From JAEUSE01 sp964648985 (GTDB taxonomy: Bacteria > Patescibacteriota > Doudnabacteria > UBA920), in NCBI GenBank assembly GCA_964648985.1, contig CAZYMS010000001.1, forward strand, positions 37,022-101,021: 64,000 nucleotides of DNA, in the 5' to 3' direction. The position numbers were made by a program, and so were the translations under genes. Below are positions 1-8,615 of this stretch, piece after piece. The notes beneath the pieces are model-generated. The model worked only from the letters and a program-made list of their open reading frames with translations, was not told the origin of the DNA and ran no database searches. Within the stretch, counting starts at the first letter, position 1, and the number at the start of each line of letters is the position of its first letter.

Positions 1-1
1 A

Positions 2-283
2 ACCACTCAAGCAGGAAAGACATATAAGGTATCATTTGCATTTTCAGCACGGCCCGGCACCGATGCGGGCGACAACAAGTTGTCAGTGTACTTTGGGGGA
101 CAAAGAATTGCCAACCTCTCCGCAGATGGGTATAGTTCTACCAATAACACAGAGTGGCAAACATACACTTACTTCGTTACCGCCACAAGTAGCCAGTCAG
201 AACTTAAATTCTCTGGTAAAGAGTCTCAAGGCGACTCTCTTGGTATATTCATAGATAATGTAAAAGTGGAACGTGTACAGTAA
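2..283 (+). CDS. C-terminal end of a secreted protein with a DUF642/CBM-like jelly-roll domain (5' partial)
   Basis: Only the last 93 residues are in the window, and the reading frame is open at the left edge. The segment reads as a beta-sandwich end: GKTYKVSFAFSARPGTDAG, then KLSVYFGG, then a closing strand DSLGIFIDNVKVERVQ. This pattern (a body of the type 'G.TY.vsF..s..p', ending 'fIDNVkve') is typical of DUF642 and related carbohydrate-binding modules in bacterial and plant surface proteins. The family assignment is from pattern memory. The rest of the protein, including any signal peptide or anchor, lies outside the window. A hairpin terminator follows. Confidence 0.6.
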   Translation, partial: TTQAGKTYKVSFAFSARPGTDAGDNKLSVYFGGQRIANLSADGYSSTNNTEWQTYTYFVTATSSQSELKFSGKESQGDSLGIFIDNVKVERVQ

Positions 284-293
284 AGCACTTAAA

Positions 294-324
294 AAACAAG
301 CCCATATGCGGGCTTGTTTTTTTT
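294..324 (+). terminator. Rho-independent terminator after the partial surface protein
   Basis: The stem AACAAGCCC / GGGCTTGTT has a 6-base loop and is followed by a run of eight T. The T run overlaps the -35 region of the rpsT promoter. Confidence 0.85.
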
Positions 325-342
325 GAATATTTTCTGTACAAT
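314..342 (+). promoter_or_regulatory. Predicted promoter of rpsT
   Basis: TTGTTT (314-319), a 17-base spacer and TACAAT (337-342) fit a sigma70-type promoter. It lies about 70 bases before the rpsT start and overlaps the preceding terminator. Confidence 0.5.
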
Positions 343-414
343 AGATTCACCGTGTCAAAGGTTTAGTGATTTCTCAATATAATAACTACTATTTATTTAA
401 GAGCTAATTAGTTC

Positions 415-684
415 ATGCCAAATACGAAATCGGCTGCTAAAGCCATGCGTGGTTCTGCCCGCAAGCGGGTATACAACCTCCGCACCAAAGATAAATTTAA
501 AGCTGCAGTAAAGACAGTTAAAGACGCTGTTAAAACAAGCAACGCTGACGAGGCCCTTAAAGCTCTCACCGCAGCTTACGCAGCTCTCGACAAAGCAGCA
601 AAGAAAAAAGTGATTCACAAGAATACTGCGAATCGCAAAAAGAGCCGAATGGCTAAGGCGATTAACAAGCTGAAGAAAGCCTAG
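415..684 (+). CDS. rpsT: 30S ribosomal protein S20 (bS20)
   Basis: This 89-residue basic protein binds 16S rRNA in the small subunit. It begins MPNTKSAAKAMRGSARKRVYN and contains the hallmark HKNTANRKKSRMAKAIN near the C-terminus, as in bS20 from other bacteria; the length is normal. The gene stands alone between two strong terminators and appears to have its own promoter, so it is probably monocistronic. The call is secure. Confidence 0.97.
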   Translation: MPNTKSAAKAMRGSARKRVYNLRTKDKFKAAVKTVKDAVKTSNADEALKALTAAYAALDKAAKKKVIHKNTANRKKSRMAKAINKLKKA

Positions 685-728
685 GCAACTATATCCCATT
701 CAACCCCCTATGTTAGGGGATGAATAAG

Positions 729-757
729 AAAAGACCCCCATGCGTGGAGGTCTTTTT
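729..757. terminator. Bidirectional terminator between rpsT and the acidic protein gene
   Basis: AAAAGACC and GGTCTTTT arms with an internal CCCA/TGGA pairing and T/A runs on both sides. It can serve rpsT on the plus strand and the convergent gene at 772-1017. Confidence 0.8.
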
Positions 758-771
758 AATGCGGGGACACC

Positions 772-1017
772 TTATTTTATAATCGATCCATCTTCCAACC
801 CCACCTCATCCCCATCTGTACCACCATCACTAACATCATCTGGGGTACCAGCTATTTTATCGTTCTCATCAACATCATCAGTAGCACTCGGTGGTGTGCC
901 GAGATTCGTATTCACGCCAACACGCTCAACATCTTTTGCCGGATACACCACAGCAGGATCACCCGTGTCTATCACTGGGTCTTGTATTTCTTCTTGGTCA
1001 ATTACATCGTCTGACAT
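772..1017 (-). CDS. Small acidic hypothetical protein
   Basis: 81 residues, starting MSDDVIDQEEIQDPVIDTG and rich in Asp, Glu, Gly and Pro, with no membrane segment or recognisable domain. The composition suggests an intrinsically disordered protein. It ends close to a bidirectional terminator shared with rpsT and lies downstream of the DinB-like gene on the same strand. A second short acidic disordered protein of similar style is at 47107-47229. No function is recognised. It could be a spurious frame, but the ATG start and terminator placement favour a real gene. Confidence 0.5.
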   Translation of the reverse strand: MSDDVIDQEEIQDPVIDTGDPAVVYPAKDVERVGVNTNLGTPPSATDDVDENDKIAGTPDDVSDGGTDGDEVGLEDGSIIK

Positions 1018-1079
1018 ACTAGGTAGTTATTTTAATAATCGAAAGCATACAAAGTTAGGATCAGAAAAACAGTACGGAA

Positions 1080-1568
1080 TTATTCCTGTGAATCTGCAGA
1101 TGGGCCATATATGGACGGCACCTTACCACCCATAGCTCGGAAATATGTGGAAAGTTGTCCGCGGTGGTGAATAAGGTCGAGCACGAAGCTAAACACCATC
1201 TTACCTTTAGGCGCTTTCCATTCGTTGGCACCAGCCATGTGCATACGGGCTTCTACATCCCATTCGTCGTCCGACATCTTTTCAGCTATAACGGCGCTTT
1301 CTTTAAAATATTCAGCAAATGATTTTGCAAGCTCCACGGGCGATCCCGCTGCCGGTTTTTCTGTAGCAGCAAAATCTATATCGCCAGTTTCTAAGATTAG
1401 TTTGAGTGTGGCAGCCTCACTCACGAGCACCATAGCAAGCTCTAATGCTGTTTTTGACTTTGGGTCGGGCCGGTAATCTACGTTGGTTTCTGGTATTGCG
1501 TATAAGGCCCGTTCAAAGCGAGGAAGCTCATCTTTAATAGTGTATATATAAAATTCTCGTTCAGTCAT
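1080..1568 (-). CDS. DinB-superfamily protein
   Basis: 162 residues from the ATG at 1568 (MTEREFYIYTIKDELPRFE). The C-terminal block HHRGQLSTYFRAMGGKVPSIYGPS is the characteristic end of DinB-like four-helix-bundle proteins, where the His of HHRGQL is a metal ligand. These proteins are often thiol- or metal-dependent enzymes of unknown substrate; the substrate here is not known. The frame stays open for 28 more codons upstream, but those codons lie in an inverted-repeat element (1570-1650) and the encoded residues do not look like family sequence, so the 1568 start is preferred. Confidence 0.8.
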   Translation of the reverse strand: MTEREFYIYTIKDELPRFERALYAIPETNVDYRPDPKSKTALELAMVLVSEAATLKLILETGDIDFAATEKPAAGSPVELAKSFAEYFKESAVIAEKMSDDEWDVEARMHMAGANEWKAPKGKMVFSFVLDLIHHRGQLSTYFRAMGGKVPSIYGPSADSQE

Positions 1569-1569
1569 A

Positions 1570-1650
1570 TTGTTAAGACAGACGTGAGAAGTGAGGCGTG
1601 AGAAATGAGAGCGGTCTCTGTATTTACTCACGTCTCCAGCCTCATATCTC
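1570..1650. repeat. Word-type inverted repeat (GTGAGAAGTGAGG...)
   Basis: The left arm reads GTGAGAAGTGAGGCGTGAGA and the right arm, on the other strand, reads GTGAGATATGAGGCTGGAGA. Each arm is itself a string of degenerate 'GTGAGA' units. It sits between the DinB-like gene start and the stop of the RhuM-Fic gene. Confidence 0.75.
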
Positions 1651-1664
1651 ACTACTGTTTTTAA

Positions 1665-2678
1665 TTATTTCTTATTAATAATATTTACAATTAATTTTAC
1701 CATAACCTCTTTTTGGTCTGGCTTGCTTTCAGCGATTAAAAGCGCCAGGGCTGCGAGTGCGTTATCATTTAATTTGCGCTCGCCTCGTTTATTATATAAC
1801 GCGCGGTTTTCTATTAAGTAGAGAAGAAACAACAAGGACCCGATGCGTTTATTCCCATCTACGAATGGGTGGTCCTTTATAGCAAAGTATAAAAGATGTG
1901 CGGCCTTTTCTTCCAAGCTTTCATAGAGAGGCTTGCCACCCCATGTCTGCTCTATGTTACCGAGCAATCCTTGGAATTTACTACCGGACTCAGCGCCGAA
2001 AATATCACTCGCCTCTCCTTTGGCCATGAGCCGTTTCTTGAACTGCACAATGGACTTACTTACCTTTTCGTAATCGAGCTTATAGACTGACCTCTTAGTA
2101 ACATTCTCTATCTCTAACTCATCGTGGTCGTACTTGTTCAGCAGTACCCATGTGGCAGTGTAGTCGGTAATTATGTTGAGGAGTTCTTTTTCGTAGCCAT
2201 CGAGCCTATGGGTTTCTACGGCCCCTTGTAAAAGTTTTACCGCTCCTTCAAGCTCTTTCAGTTTTGCCTGCGATTGCTCTTTAAGCCGTTCCTGGTTTAC
2301 CAAAAAGCCTTTAAGTAGGTAGTCGCGCAAATGTTGGGTAGCCCAAATACGAAACTGAGTGCCGCGCTTAGATTTCACACGATAGCCAACAGAAATAACC
2401 ACGTCTAAATTATAGTAAGTGGTTGGCTTATCTAAGCCAATTTGCAAATTATGCGAATTGGCTTTCTTAAGCGAAGTTCTCGCCTCCTCTAACTCCCTTT
2501 CCTTATAAATATTACTGATATGCCGAGAAACAACACTAATATCTCTTTGAAACAAAACAGACATTTGCCCCTGCGAAAGCCATACTGTTTCACCCTCAAA
2601 ACTGACCTCTACTGCGGGACCTTGATCATCTTTATAAATAGTAATTTCGCTGGTATTTTGTTCCTTTGTTTCTTTCAT
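1665..2678 (-). CDS. RhuM-family / Fic (DOC) fusion protein, toxin-like
   Basis: 337 residues. The N-terminal half (about 1-150) has the RhuM signature: 'ITIYKDDQGPAVEV..EGETVWLSQGQMSVLFQ', 'ISVVSRHISNIYKE' and 'YNLDVVISVGYRVKSKRGTQFRIWAT'. The C-terminal part (about 160-335) carries a Fic/DOC core HPFVDGNKRIGS near residue 273, matching HxFx(D/E)GN(K/G)R. Fic proteins transfer AMP or phosphate to target proteins and DOC toxins modify EF-Tu; which reaction occurs here cannot be read from sequence. A short coiled coil (about 130-150) links the halves. No antitoxin is adjacent. This RhuM-Fic arrangement is common in mobile and CPR genomes. Confidence 0.85.
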   Translation of the reverse strand: MKETKEQNTSEITIYKDDQGPAVEVSFEGETVWLSQGQMSVLFQRDISVVSRHISNIYKERELEEARTSLKKANSHNLQIGLDKPTTYYNLDVVISVGYRVKSKRGTQFRIWATQHLRDYLLKGFLVNQERLKEQSQAKLKELEGAVKLLQGAVETHRLDGYEKELLNIITDYTATWVLLNKYDHDELEIENVTKRSVYKLDYEKVSKSIVQFKKRLMAKGEASDIFGAESGSKFQGLLGNIEQTWGGKPLYESLEEKAAHLLYFAIKDHPFVDGNKRIGSLLFLLYLIENRALYNKRGERKLNDNALAALALLIAESKPDQKEVMVKLIVNIINKK

Positions 2679-2683
2679 ATTAT

Positions 2684-2722
2684 TACGTAATTCTTAATTC
2701 GAACTTCGTAATTCTAACTTGT
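2684..2722. repeat. Word-type repeat, single arm (AATTCTTAATTCGAACTTCG)
   Basis: Degenerate tandem 'AATTC' words upstream of the RhuM-Fic gene. No clear opposite arm was seen. Confidence 0.5.
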
Positions 2723-2871
2723 TTATTATATAGTATACCTTCGTTTACCCACAGACAACGGCACTTATACACAGACTTATCCCCCTGTCGCTCACCACGT
2801 CGTTATTGAATGATAATGCCCCACGAGCGACAGGACAAGCCGTTACCACCAACCACCAATAACAACGCTAT

Positions 2872-3504
2872 TTACACCAAATCCACGAAGCGTAAAAACC
2901 GCTCCCCCTTTTCTGACGCACAATACAAACCATTAGTACCCACCTCTACTAGCTCGTGGGATAGTAGCGCACTACAGACAGCTTCCCGCTCAAGCACAAC
3001 ATCTGTAACCAATTCGTCAAAAACCAATGACCCAAGAAACAACTCTTTGGTGCTGCTTCCCAAATTATATAATTTTAAAAGCGCTTGCTTGGTACGCTCT
3101 ACAAGATATAGGTTTAAATACGCAAATTCATATGTTTCTTTGAGTTCTAGTAGTGCACCGAATGCCACGTCCGCATCTTCTAGTTCTTTATTCTGTTCAT
3201 CAATTGTTTCCAAGGCACTATTTACCAGCTGTTCTAGTTCTTCTATTTTTTCTACTTCCAGTTTTTGCAACACCTTTTGTACTTTTGCGTATTCATCAGT
3301 TTTAATAACATCTTTTGACTCATCCTGTTTAGACTGCTCGCTACTTACCTCTACATCTCCCTTGCGAAAACTGATAGATATTTTCCGCACTAAATCACTT
3401 AATGCTTTTCTGCACATTACAATAAAAACAAGCCCAAGAAAGGCTATCACCCCATACCAAGAGGCTATAATCTGGAGGAGCTGGTTTTGTACCGCGTATT
3501 CCAT
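2872..3504 (-). CDS. Membrane-anchored coiled-coil protein of unknown function
   Basis: 210 residues from the ATG at 3504 (MEYAVQNQLLQII). One membrane helix (about residues 12-33, YGVIAFLGLVFIVMC) is followed by a basic stretch, an acidic linker (EVSSEQSKQDESKD), a heptad-rich coiled coil (about 70-125) and a C-terminal domain ending SEKGERFLRFVDLV that resembles a small winged helix. The topology suggests a short outer tail and a cytoplasmic C-terminus. The longer frame to 3540 adds 12 unremarkable residues. No family is recognised. Confidence 0.65.
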   Translation of the reverse strand: MEYAVQNQLLQIIASWYGVIAFLGLVFIVMCRKALSDLVRKISISFRKGDVEVSSEQSKQDESKDVIKTDEYAKVQKVLQKLEVEKIEELEQLVNSALETIDEQNKELEDADVAFGALLELKETYEFAYLNLYLVERTKQALLKLYNLGSSTKELFLGSLVFDELVTDVVLEREAVCSALLSHELVEVGTNGLYCASEKGERFLRFVDLV

Positions 3505-3574
3505 ACGCCATATGGTATACGCACGTATACCTATTGTCAAACCTGCTTATCCACCGAGCGTGGGCAGTATGGAT

Positions 3575-3916
3575 TTATATAATTAAAGGCCGAAAACCAA
3601 ACCCGAGTTGTAAAACAAGAGAAACGAGAACTCCTAAAATTGATAATATGTAGGTTGAAAAAATCCAGACTGGCTTTGGTTTAAGCTCAGGAAACAGCTT
3701 GCGAAGATAGTGGTAGTAAAAAGACTGATACTGTTTATTGCCAAGTTCTGCGTGAGTTAATACGCAACCACCAAATATATAATATTGTAACTGCAGTAAA
3801 AAAACACCACCTACAACATACCAATAACTAAATAATATTGGAGTTGCATACGTAAAGACAATAAATACCAAGTGAAACCAAAATATAAATCCAAAGTCTT
3901 TTTGTGTTTTTAACAT
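3575..3916 (-). CDS. Small integral membrane protein, possibly DUF2784-like
   Basis: 113 residues with three hydrophobic segments (about 8-30, 32-50 and 82-107) and a short loop, LTHAELGNKQYQSFYYHYL, between the second and third. The order of helices and the C/H-containing loop recall small uncharacterised membrane families such as DUF2784, but the match is weak. It lies immediately after polA on the same strand (10-base gap), so it may be cotranscribed. No function is proposed. Confidence 0.6.
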   Translation of the reverse strand: MLKTQKDFGFIFWFHLVFIVFTYATPILFSYWYVVGGVFLLQLQYYIFGGCVLTHAELGNKQYQSFYYHYLRKLFPELKPKPVWIFSTYILSILGVLVSLVLQLGFGFRPLII

Positions 3917-3926
3917 TTCTTAACTT

Positions 3927-6752
3927 TTATTGCTTTTCCATACCACCCCAAGTATCTCCAACTTTTGCTTCACAGACCACTGGCACCGATAGCTTTATAG
4001 CCTCTTCCATGAGGGGTTTTATGAGTTTTATATATTCTTCTACTTTATTTTCTTTTACTTCAAATACTAGTTCATCATGCACCTGAAGGAGCATGCGGCA
4101 ATCAGATGTGGGGTGTGAACCTTGAGACGAGAGTGCTTTGTTGATATTAATCATGGCCACTTTAATAACATCGGCAGCCAATGACTGAATGGGAAAGTTA
4201 ATTGCGGCACGTTCAGCAGCCTGACGGATAAAGAATTGACTGGATTTAATTTCAGGAAACTTTCGCATCCGACCAAGTTCGTTTGTTACAAATCCATTGT
4301 CTCGGACCTCGGTTTTGATTTTCTCTAAATACTCCTTTACTTGCGGATATGTTTGGAAGTATTTATCTATGTACTCTTTTGCATCCCCATGCGCTATCTC
4401 GCTTATACGATAAGAAAGACCAAATGCAGATAATCCGTACAATATACCAAAATTCACTGTTTTGGCATGACGGCGCATATCTTTTGTAACAGCATCTGCG
4501 GGTACATTAAATATACCCATAGCAGTTGTTGTGTGAATATCTTTTCCAGAGTTAAATACTTCTAACATATTCACATCCTGCGCTAAGTGCGCAACTACCC
4601 GAAGCTCAATTTGCGAATAATCTAGACTTAACAGCTTATATCCTTTCTGCGCGACAAAAGCTTTACGAATTTCTGCGCCCACACCCTCACCCTTAATGGG
4701 TATGTTCTGTAAATTTGGATCTATGGAGCTCAGCCTGCCAGTCGCAGCTATTGTCTGATTATAGCTCGTATGAATGCGTTTGGTTTTTGCGTTCACCATC
4801 TCTGGTAGAGAAAGCAAATAGGTGTTTTGCAACTTGGTCAACTCTCTGTACTGCATTATTTTTTCTACAATTGGGTGCTGTCCGAGCAATTTTTCAAGTT
4901 CGCCCGCGGCAGTAGAAAGGCCGGTTTTGGTTTTTTTAGCAAACTCAGACTTTAGCCCAAGCTTAGTAAACAAAATCTCTCTGAGCTGTGTTGGCGAGTT
5001 TATATTAAACTCTTCTCCTGCCAATGTATGTATGTCTTTAGTAAGGCTGTAAATGGTTTTTTCTGCTTCGTCGGATAATTTCTTCAAAAATGGCACATCG
5101 AGCAAAATACCCTCTCGTTCCATATGTTCCAGTACTGATACCAAAGGCATTTCAATATCGTTAAAAATAGACTGCAACCCATCAGTTTTAAGCCTTGGGC
5201 TAAATAGTTCATAAAGGCGATACGTAATATCTACATCCTCTGCTGCGTACCAAGACACCTTTTCTACTGGAACCTGGTCCATGGTTATGGCGGCTTTTCC
5301 TTTGCCTATCAGCTCTTCAATGGGCTGCATCTGGTATCCCAATTCATTAAACGCAAGGGCATCTAAACCGTGCTGGCGAATGCCAGCGTTCAGTAAGTAG
5401 GAAGCTATCATGGTATCAAAATATATTCCACCAAGCACTACGCCGGCATTGGTCAACATGTGCTGGTCAAATTTGATGTTGTGGCCAATTTTATACATGT
5501 CACTTTCCAGTATGCGAATAAAAGCTTTACGCGCAAGTGCAATACCCACAGGAATATAATAAGCCTCCCCAGGAGCGTAACAAATAGACACGCCCACGAG
5601 TTCCGCATCGATAATATTCAGCGAAGTACTCTCTGTATCTAGTGCAAATACTTTTTGCTTTTCTAGCTTTGCAACAAGTCTGTCCAATTTTTCCTCAGTA
5701 TCTATAAGCTGATAGTCTTGCTTGCCGATAGATGGTTTTGTTATTCCGGCCTCCGAGCCGGAATCCAGGTTGTCTGATTCAGGATGGGTTCCGGATAGCC
5801 CTCGAGGACTCGTGGCTTCCGGAATGACAGAAGAAGAGGGGGTATACCCCTTCGGCAATTTATCCACTAAGCTCTTAAATTCAAATTTCTTAAAGACTTC
5901 TACTGCTTCACCAAGTTGCTGCCGACCAAAGTTATAGGGCGGGATTTCTATGTCGAGCGGAACATTGGTAACTATCGTGGCAAGCATATACGACTGTCTA
6001 GCCGATTCTTCCTGTTCTGTTAATAGCTGGAGTGTTCGAGGCTTAATATTTTCCAACCCCTTACCTGCATGTATCGCTTTGTACAGCGCATCTATGCTTC
6101 CAAATTCTTTTATTAAATCCGTTGCGCCTTTTTCGCCAATTCCTTTTACTCCCTTAATGTTGTCGGAAGGGTCGCCGCGGAGCGCTTTGTAGTCAATCAT
6201 CTGCTTTGGCGCAAAACCATATCGCTCCATAACAGCCGCTTCATCGTAAATAGCAGTGTCGGTAATACCTTTGCGGAGTGTATAAATTTTTACACACTTA
6301 TTCACGAGTTGTATAGCATCCATATCACCCGTAACAACCATTACCTCGCATGCATCTTTATTTTGTTTGCACAACTCAACGGACAAGGTTCCAAGTAAGT
6401 CATCTGCCTCAAACCCAGCCTTTTCAAAAATAGGAATATTAAGCGCGGTCACCACCTGTTTTACAAGAGCGAATTGTGGTATTAGATCATCCGCAGTCTT
6501 AGCCCTTGTACCTTTATAGTCAGCATATTGCTCATGTCGAAATGTTGGACCTGCTAAATCGAACGTGCATATAATATGTGTTGGCTTTAAGTCCTTAATA
6601 GCCCGGAGCAGTATCATGGTAAACCCGTACACCGCACCAATAGGTTCGCCTGTTTTGGTGATGGTTAATCCTGGAACAGCGTGAAAACCCCTATGAACTA
6701 AGGCATTTCCATCTATCAGCATATATCTATTCTTCACTTCTTTTGTAGGCAT
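3927..6752 (-). CDS. polA: DNA polymerase I
   Basis: 941 residues with all three activities apparently intact. The 5' nuclease domain (1-300) has FEADDLLG and VVTGDMDAIQLV. The 3'-5' exonuclease (about 345-540) keeps its metal ligands: ALDTESTS, IGHNIKFDQHML and YAAEDVDITYRLY. The polymerase domain (560-940) shows motif A LDYSQIELRVVAHLAQD, motif B RRHAKTVNFGILYG and motif C LLQVHDELVFEV. It fills Okazaki and repair gaps. An extra segment, residues about 308-337 (PEATSPRGLSGTHPESDNLD...), lies exactly in the linker between nuclease and exonuclease and is encoded by a palindromic repeat (5742-5829). Residue 667-equivalent is Phe, as in most bacterial Pol I. The gene is followed by a small membrane protein gene. 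Confidence 0.97.
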   Translation of the reverse strand: MPTKEVKNRYMLIDGNALVHRGFHAVPGLTITKTGEPIGAVYGFTMILLRAIKDLKPTHIICTFDLAGPTFRHEQYADYKGTRAKTADDLIPQFALVKQVVTALNIPIFEKAGFEADDLLGTLSVELCKQNKDACEVMVVTGDMDAIQLVNKCVKIYTLRKGITDTAIYDEAAVMERYGFAPKQMIDYKALRGDPSDNIKGVKGIGEKGATDLIKEFGSIDALYKAIHAGKGLENIKPRTLQLLTEQEESARQSYMLATIVTNVPLDIEIPPYNFGRQQLGEAVEVFKKFEFKSLVDKLPKGYTPSSSVIPEATSPRGLSGTHPESDNLDSGSEAGITKPSIGKQDYQLIDTEEKLDRLVAKLEKQKVFALDTESTSLNIIDAELVGVSICYAPGEAYYIPVGIALARKAFIRILESDMYKIGHNIKFDQHMLTNAGVVLGGIYFDTMIASYLLNAGIRQHGLDALAFNELGYQMQPIEELIGKGKAAITMDQVPVEKVSWYAAEDVDITYRLYELFSPRLKTDGLQSIFNDIEMPLVSVLEHMEREGILLDVPFLKKLSDEAEKTIYSLTKDIHTLAGEEFNINSPTQLREILFTKLGLKSEFAKKTKTGLSTAAGELEKLLGQHPIVEKIMQYRELTKLQNTYLLSLPEMVNAKTKRIHTSYNQTIAATGRLSSIDPNLQNIPIKGEGVGAEIRKAFVAQKGYKLLSLDYSQIELRVVAHLAQDVNMLEVFNSGKDIHTTTAMGIFNVPADAVTKDMRRHAKTVNFGILYGLSAFGLSYRISEIAHGDAKEYIDKYFQTYPQVKEYLEKIKTEVRDNGFVTNELGRMRKFPEIKSSQFFIRQAAERAAINFPIQSLAADVIKVAMININKALSSQGSHPTSDCRMLLQVHDELVFEVKENKVEEYIKLIKPLMEEAIKLSVPVVCEAKVGDTWGGMEKQ
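5742..5829. repeat. Palindromic repeat element inserted in frame within polA
   Basis: The segment contains a perfect hairpin ATTCCGGC-6-GCCGGAAT (5743-5764), then TCCAGGTTGTCTGATTC, and a second pair TTCCGGA (from 5789) / TTCCGGAAT (5817-5825) ending TGACAG. This layout is that of the widespread 'ATTCCGGC...GGAATGACAG' bacterial palindromic repeats. It is about 88 bases and adds about 30 codons without breaking the frame. Confidence 0.75.
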
Positions 6753-6772
6753 AGCTGTATTATACGCTATAC

Positions 6773-6799
6773 AAAAACTCAGGGAAATCCTGAGTTTTT
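6773..6799 (-). terminator. Terminator between pilB and polA
   Basis: AAAAACTCAGG / CCTGAGTTTTT stem with a 5-base loop, downstream of pilB and just before polA on the minus strand. Confidence 0.85.
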
Positions 6800-6827
6800 G
6801 ATCTAGATACTAGACATTCCCTACGGG

Positions 6828-8477
6828 CTAGTCTCCGGCCACCCTAAACACCTCTTCTACGTCAGTCATGCCCTGCAGTGCTTTTACTAGCCCATCTTGC
6901 GCCATAGTAAGGGTGCCATCGCTAATGGCCTGTTTCTTTAAATCCAGCATTGAAGCACTCTTGAGAATTAGGTCCTTCATAGCATCATTTACATGAATAA
7001 CCTCATAAATACCAACACGACCCTTATACCCAAGCCCGTGGCACTGATCACAGCCGGCGGAATGATAAAACTCCAAAGGGTCTGGCAAGATAGTTGCAGC
7101 TGCTGGTGGAATAGCTTGTAGTATTGATTGTACATGTTGCAGCAATGCAGGCTCAAGAGTACTAGTGGTTTTGCAGTGCTCGCACAATCGCCTTACCAAA
7201 CGTTGTGCAATAACCGCATTGATAGCTGGAGCAATAATGAACGGCTGAGCACCCATAGTCATAAGTCTTGGCACCGCACCAAACGAATCGTTGGTATGCA
7301 AGGTAGATAACACAATATGGCCAGTCAAGGCCGCCTGAAGAGCAGTATCAGCAGTTTCTCCATCTCGAATTTCACCCACCATAACTATATCTGGATCTTG
7401 ACGCAAAATAGCGCGAAGCGCCTTAGCAAAACTAAAATCCACATTGTGGTCTATAGGCGTCTGTTGTATACCTTCAAGCTTATATTCAACCGGATCTTCA
7501 ATAGTTATTATTTTCACTCCGGGGTCATTAAGCTCGTTTAAAAAAGCATATAAGGTAGTTGTTTTACCGCTTCCCGTAGGACCGGTGGTTATTATCATTC
7601 CATTCGGTTTCTGAAGCTCTGTTTCAATAATTTGCTTAGACCTACCCACAAGCCCCAGATCATCTACTTTCAGACGCACCGCGCCTACACCGAGCAAGCG
7701 AAGTACAAGGCCTTCTCCATACGCCGAAGGAAGGCTCGAAACACGGACATCAATGGGAGCAGTGTCCCACAAAAATGTCATGCGGCCATCTTGAGGTAAA
7801 TTTGCGACATTTAATTTAAGTTTGGAAAGTATTTTGATACGTGATACCAAAGCTGACTGCAAAGACTTATCTATATGCAGCATATCCTGCAGAACCCCGT
7901 CCACACGCAATCTAACTTTAATAAGATGGTCCTCCGGCTCAATATGTATATCTGAGGCTTGAAGCTGCATGGCGAGCCCAAACAAACTACCCACTAATTC
8001 AGTAATATTTGTTCCTTTTTGTAGATTTGCATCTTTTAACCGAGTCGTAATCTCAACATAATTCTGAGATGACAATAGCCTCACCTCTTCTATAACATGT
8101 GCATGAGGAGTGACGACATTTTTATAGAACGTTAGGGCATAGGTAAGTCCAGACTTAGACACGACATACGTTTTTATGGTAAAGCGACTTGAAAGTTCGG
8201 CAATTTTTGCTTGCAACAGTTGGTTGCGTGGATCGACGGCAGCAATGCGCAGTTCATTATGATCGCGGGAAAATGGAACAGCTTCTGCTTCTACAGCCTC
8301 GGGCTCAGAAAACAAGCTAAGCGTGTTTAAGTCTGCTGGAAATGCGTGCAAATTTACGTATGGAAGTCCAAATAACCGTGCCTTTTCTTCTGTATTCGCC
8401 TCTTCCATTTGCCTATTCATCCGACTGAGTGAATCTGATAGTGTTGTTTTGTTTGATTGTAAGAAGTTTTTAGACAT
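6828..8477 (-). CDS. pilB: Type IV pilus / type II secretion assembly ATPase (PilB/GspE)
   Basis: 549 residues. The order is an N-terminal MshEN-like domain (about 30-140, ARLFGLPYVNL), the ATPase with Walker A GPTGSGKTTT (near residue 300), Asp box ITIEDPVEYKL, Walker B DPDIVMVGEIRD and His box LTGHIVLSTLHTND, and a four-cysteine zinc site (CEHC near 432, CDQC near 479) typical of PilB rather than the retraction ATPase PilT. It powers pilus assembly at the inner face of the membrane. No other pil genes are nearby, so the rest of the system must be elsewhere. Confidence 0.93.
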   Translation of the reverse strand: MSKNFLQSNKTTLSDSLSRMNRQMEEANTEEKARLFGLPYVNLHAFPADLNTLSLFSEPEAVEAEAVPFSRDHNELRIAAVDPRNQLLQAKIAELSSRFTIKTYVVSKSGLTYALTFYKNVVTPHAHVIEEVRLLSSQNYVEITTRLKDANLQKGTNITELVGSLFGLAMQLQASDIHIEPEDHLIKVRLRVDGVLQDMLHIDKSLQSALVSRIKILSKLKLNVANLPQDGRMTFLWDTAPIDVRVSSLPSAYGEGLVLRLLGVGAVRLKVDDLGLVGRSKQIIETELQKPNGMIITTGPTGSGKTTTLYAFLNELNDPGVKIITIEDPVEYKLEGIQQTPIDHNVDFSFAKALRAILRQDPDIVMVGEIRDGETADTALQAALTGHIVLSTLHTNDSFGAVPRLMTMGAQPFIIAPAINAVIAQRLVRRLCEHCKTTSTLEPALLQHVQSILQAIPPAAATILPDPLEFYHSAGCDQCHGLGYKGRVGIYEVIHVNDAMKDLILKSASMLDLKKQAISDGTLTMAQDGLVKALQGMTDVEEVFRVAGD

Positions 8478-8555
8478 TTTTGTTTATTTCAAATGGTGTC
8501 TTGTTTGAAGGTATTTATTGATCTAAATTATCCTTTGCAGATTTGATGACGAGAA

Positions 8556-8593
8556 TAAAAAACACCCTTTGGTTTATTATACACGAAAGGGTA
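8556..8593 (-). terminator. Terminator downstream of the DHH-like gene
   Basis: On the minus strand ACCCTTT, a 15-base loop and AAAGGGT are followed by GTTTTTTATT. Confidence 0.75.
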
Positions 8594-8615
8594 CGGGAAG
8601 ATGTACTACCCATAA

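Noticed and set aside
740..1135. 131-residue plus-strand frame after rpsT
   Set aside because: It starts within the rpsT terminator, is Ser/Pro-rich and mirrors the acidic protein on the minus strand.
2810..3586. 258-residue plus-strand frame
   Set aside because: It is Ser-rich and lies opposite a minus-strand gene with a membrane helix and coiled coil, which is the better coding candidate.
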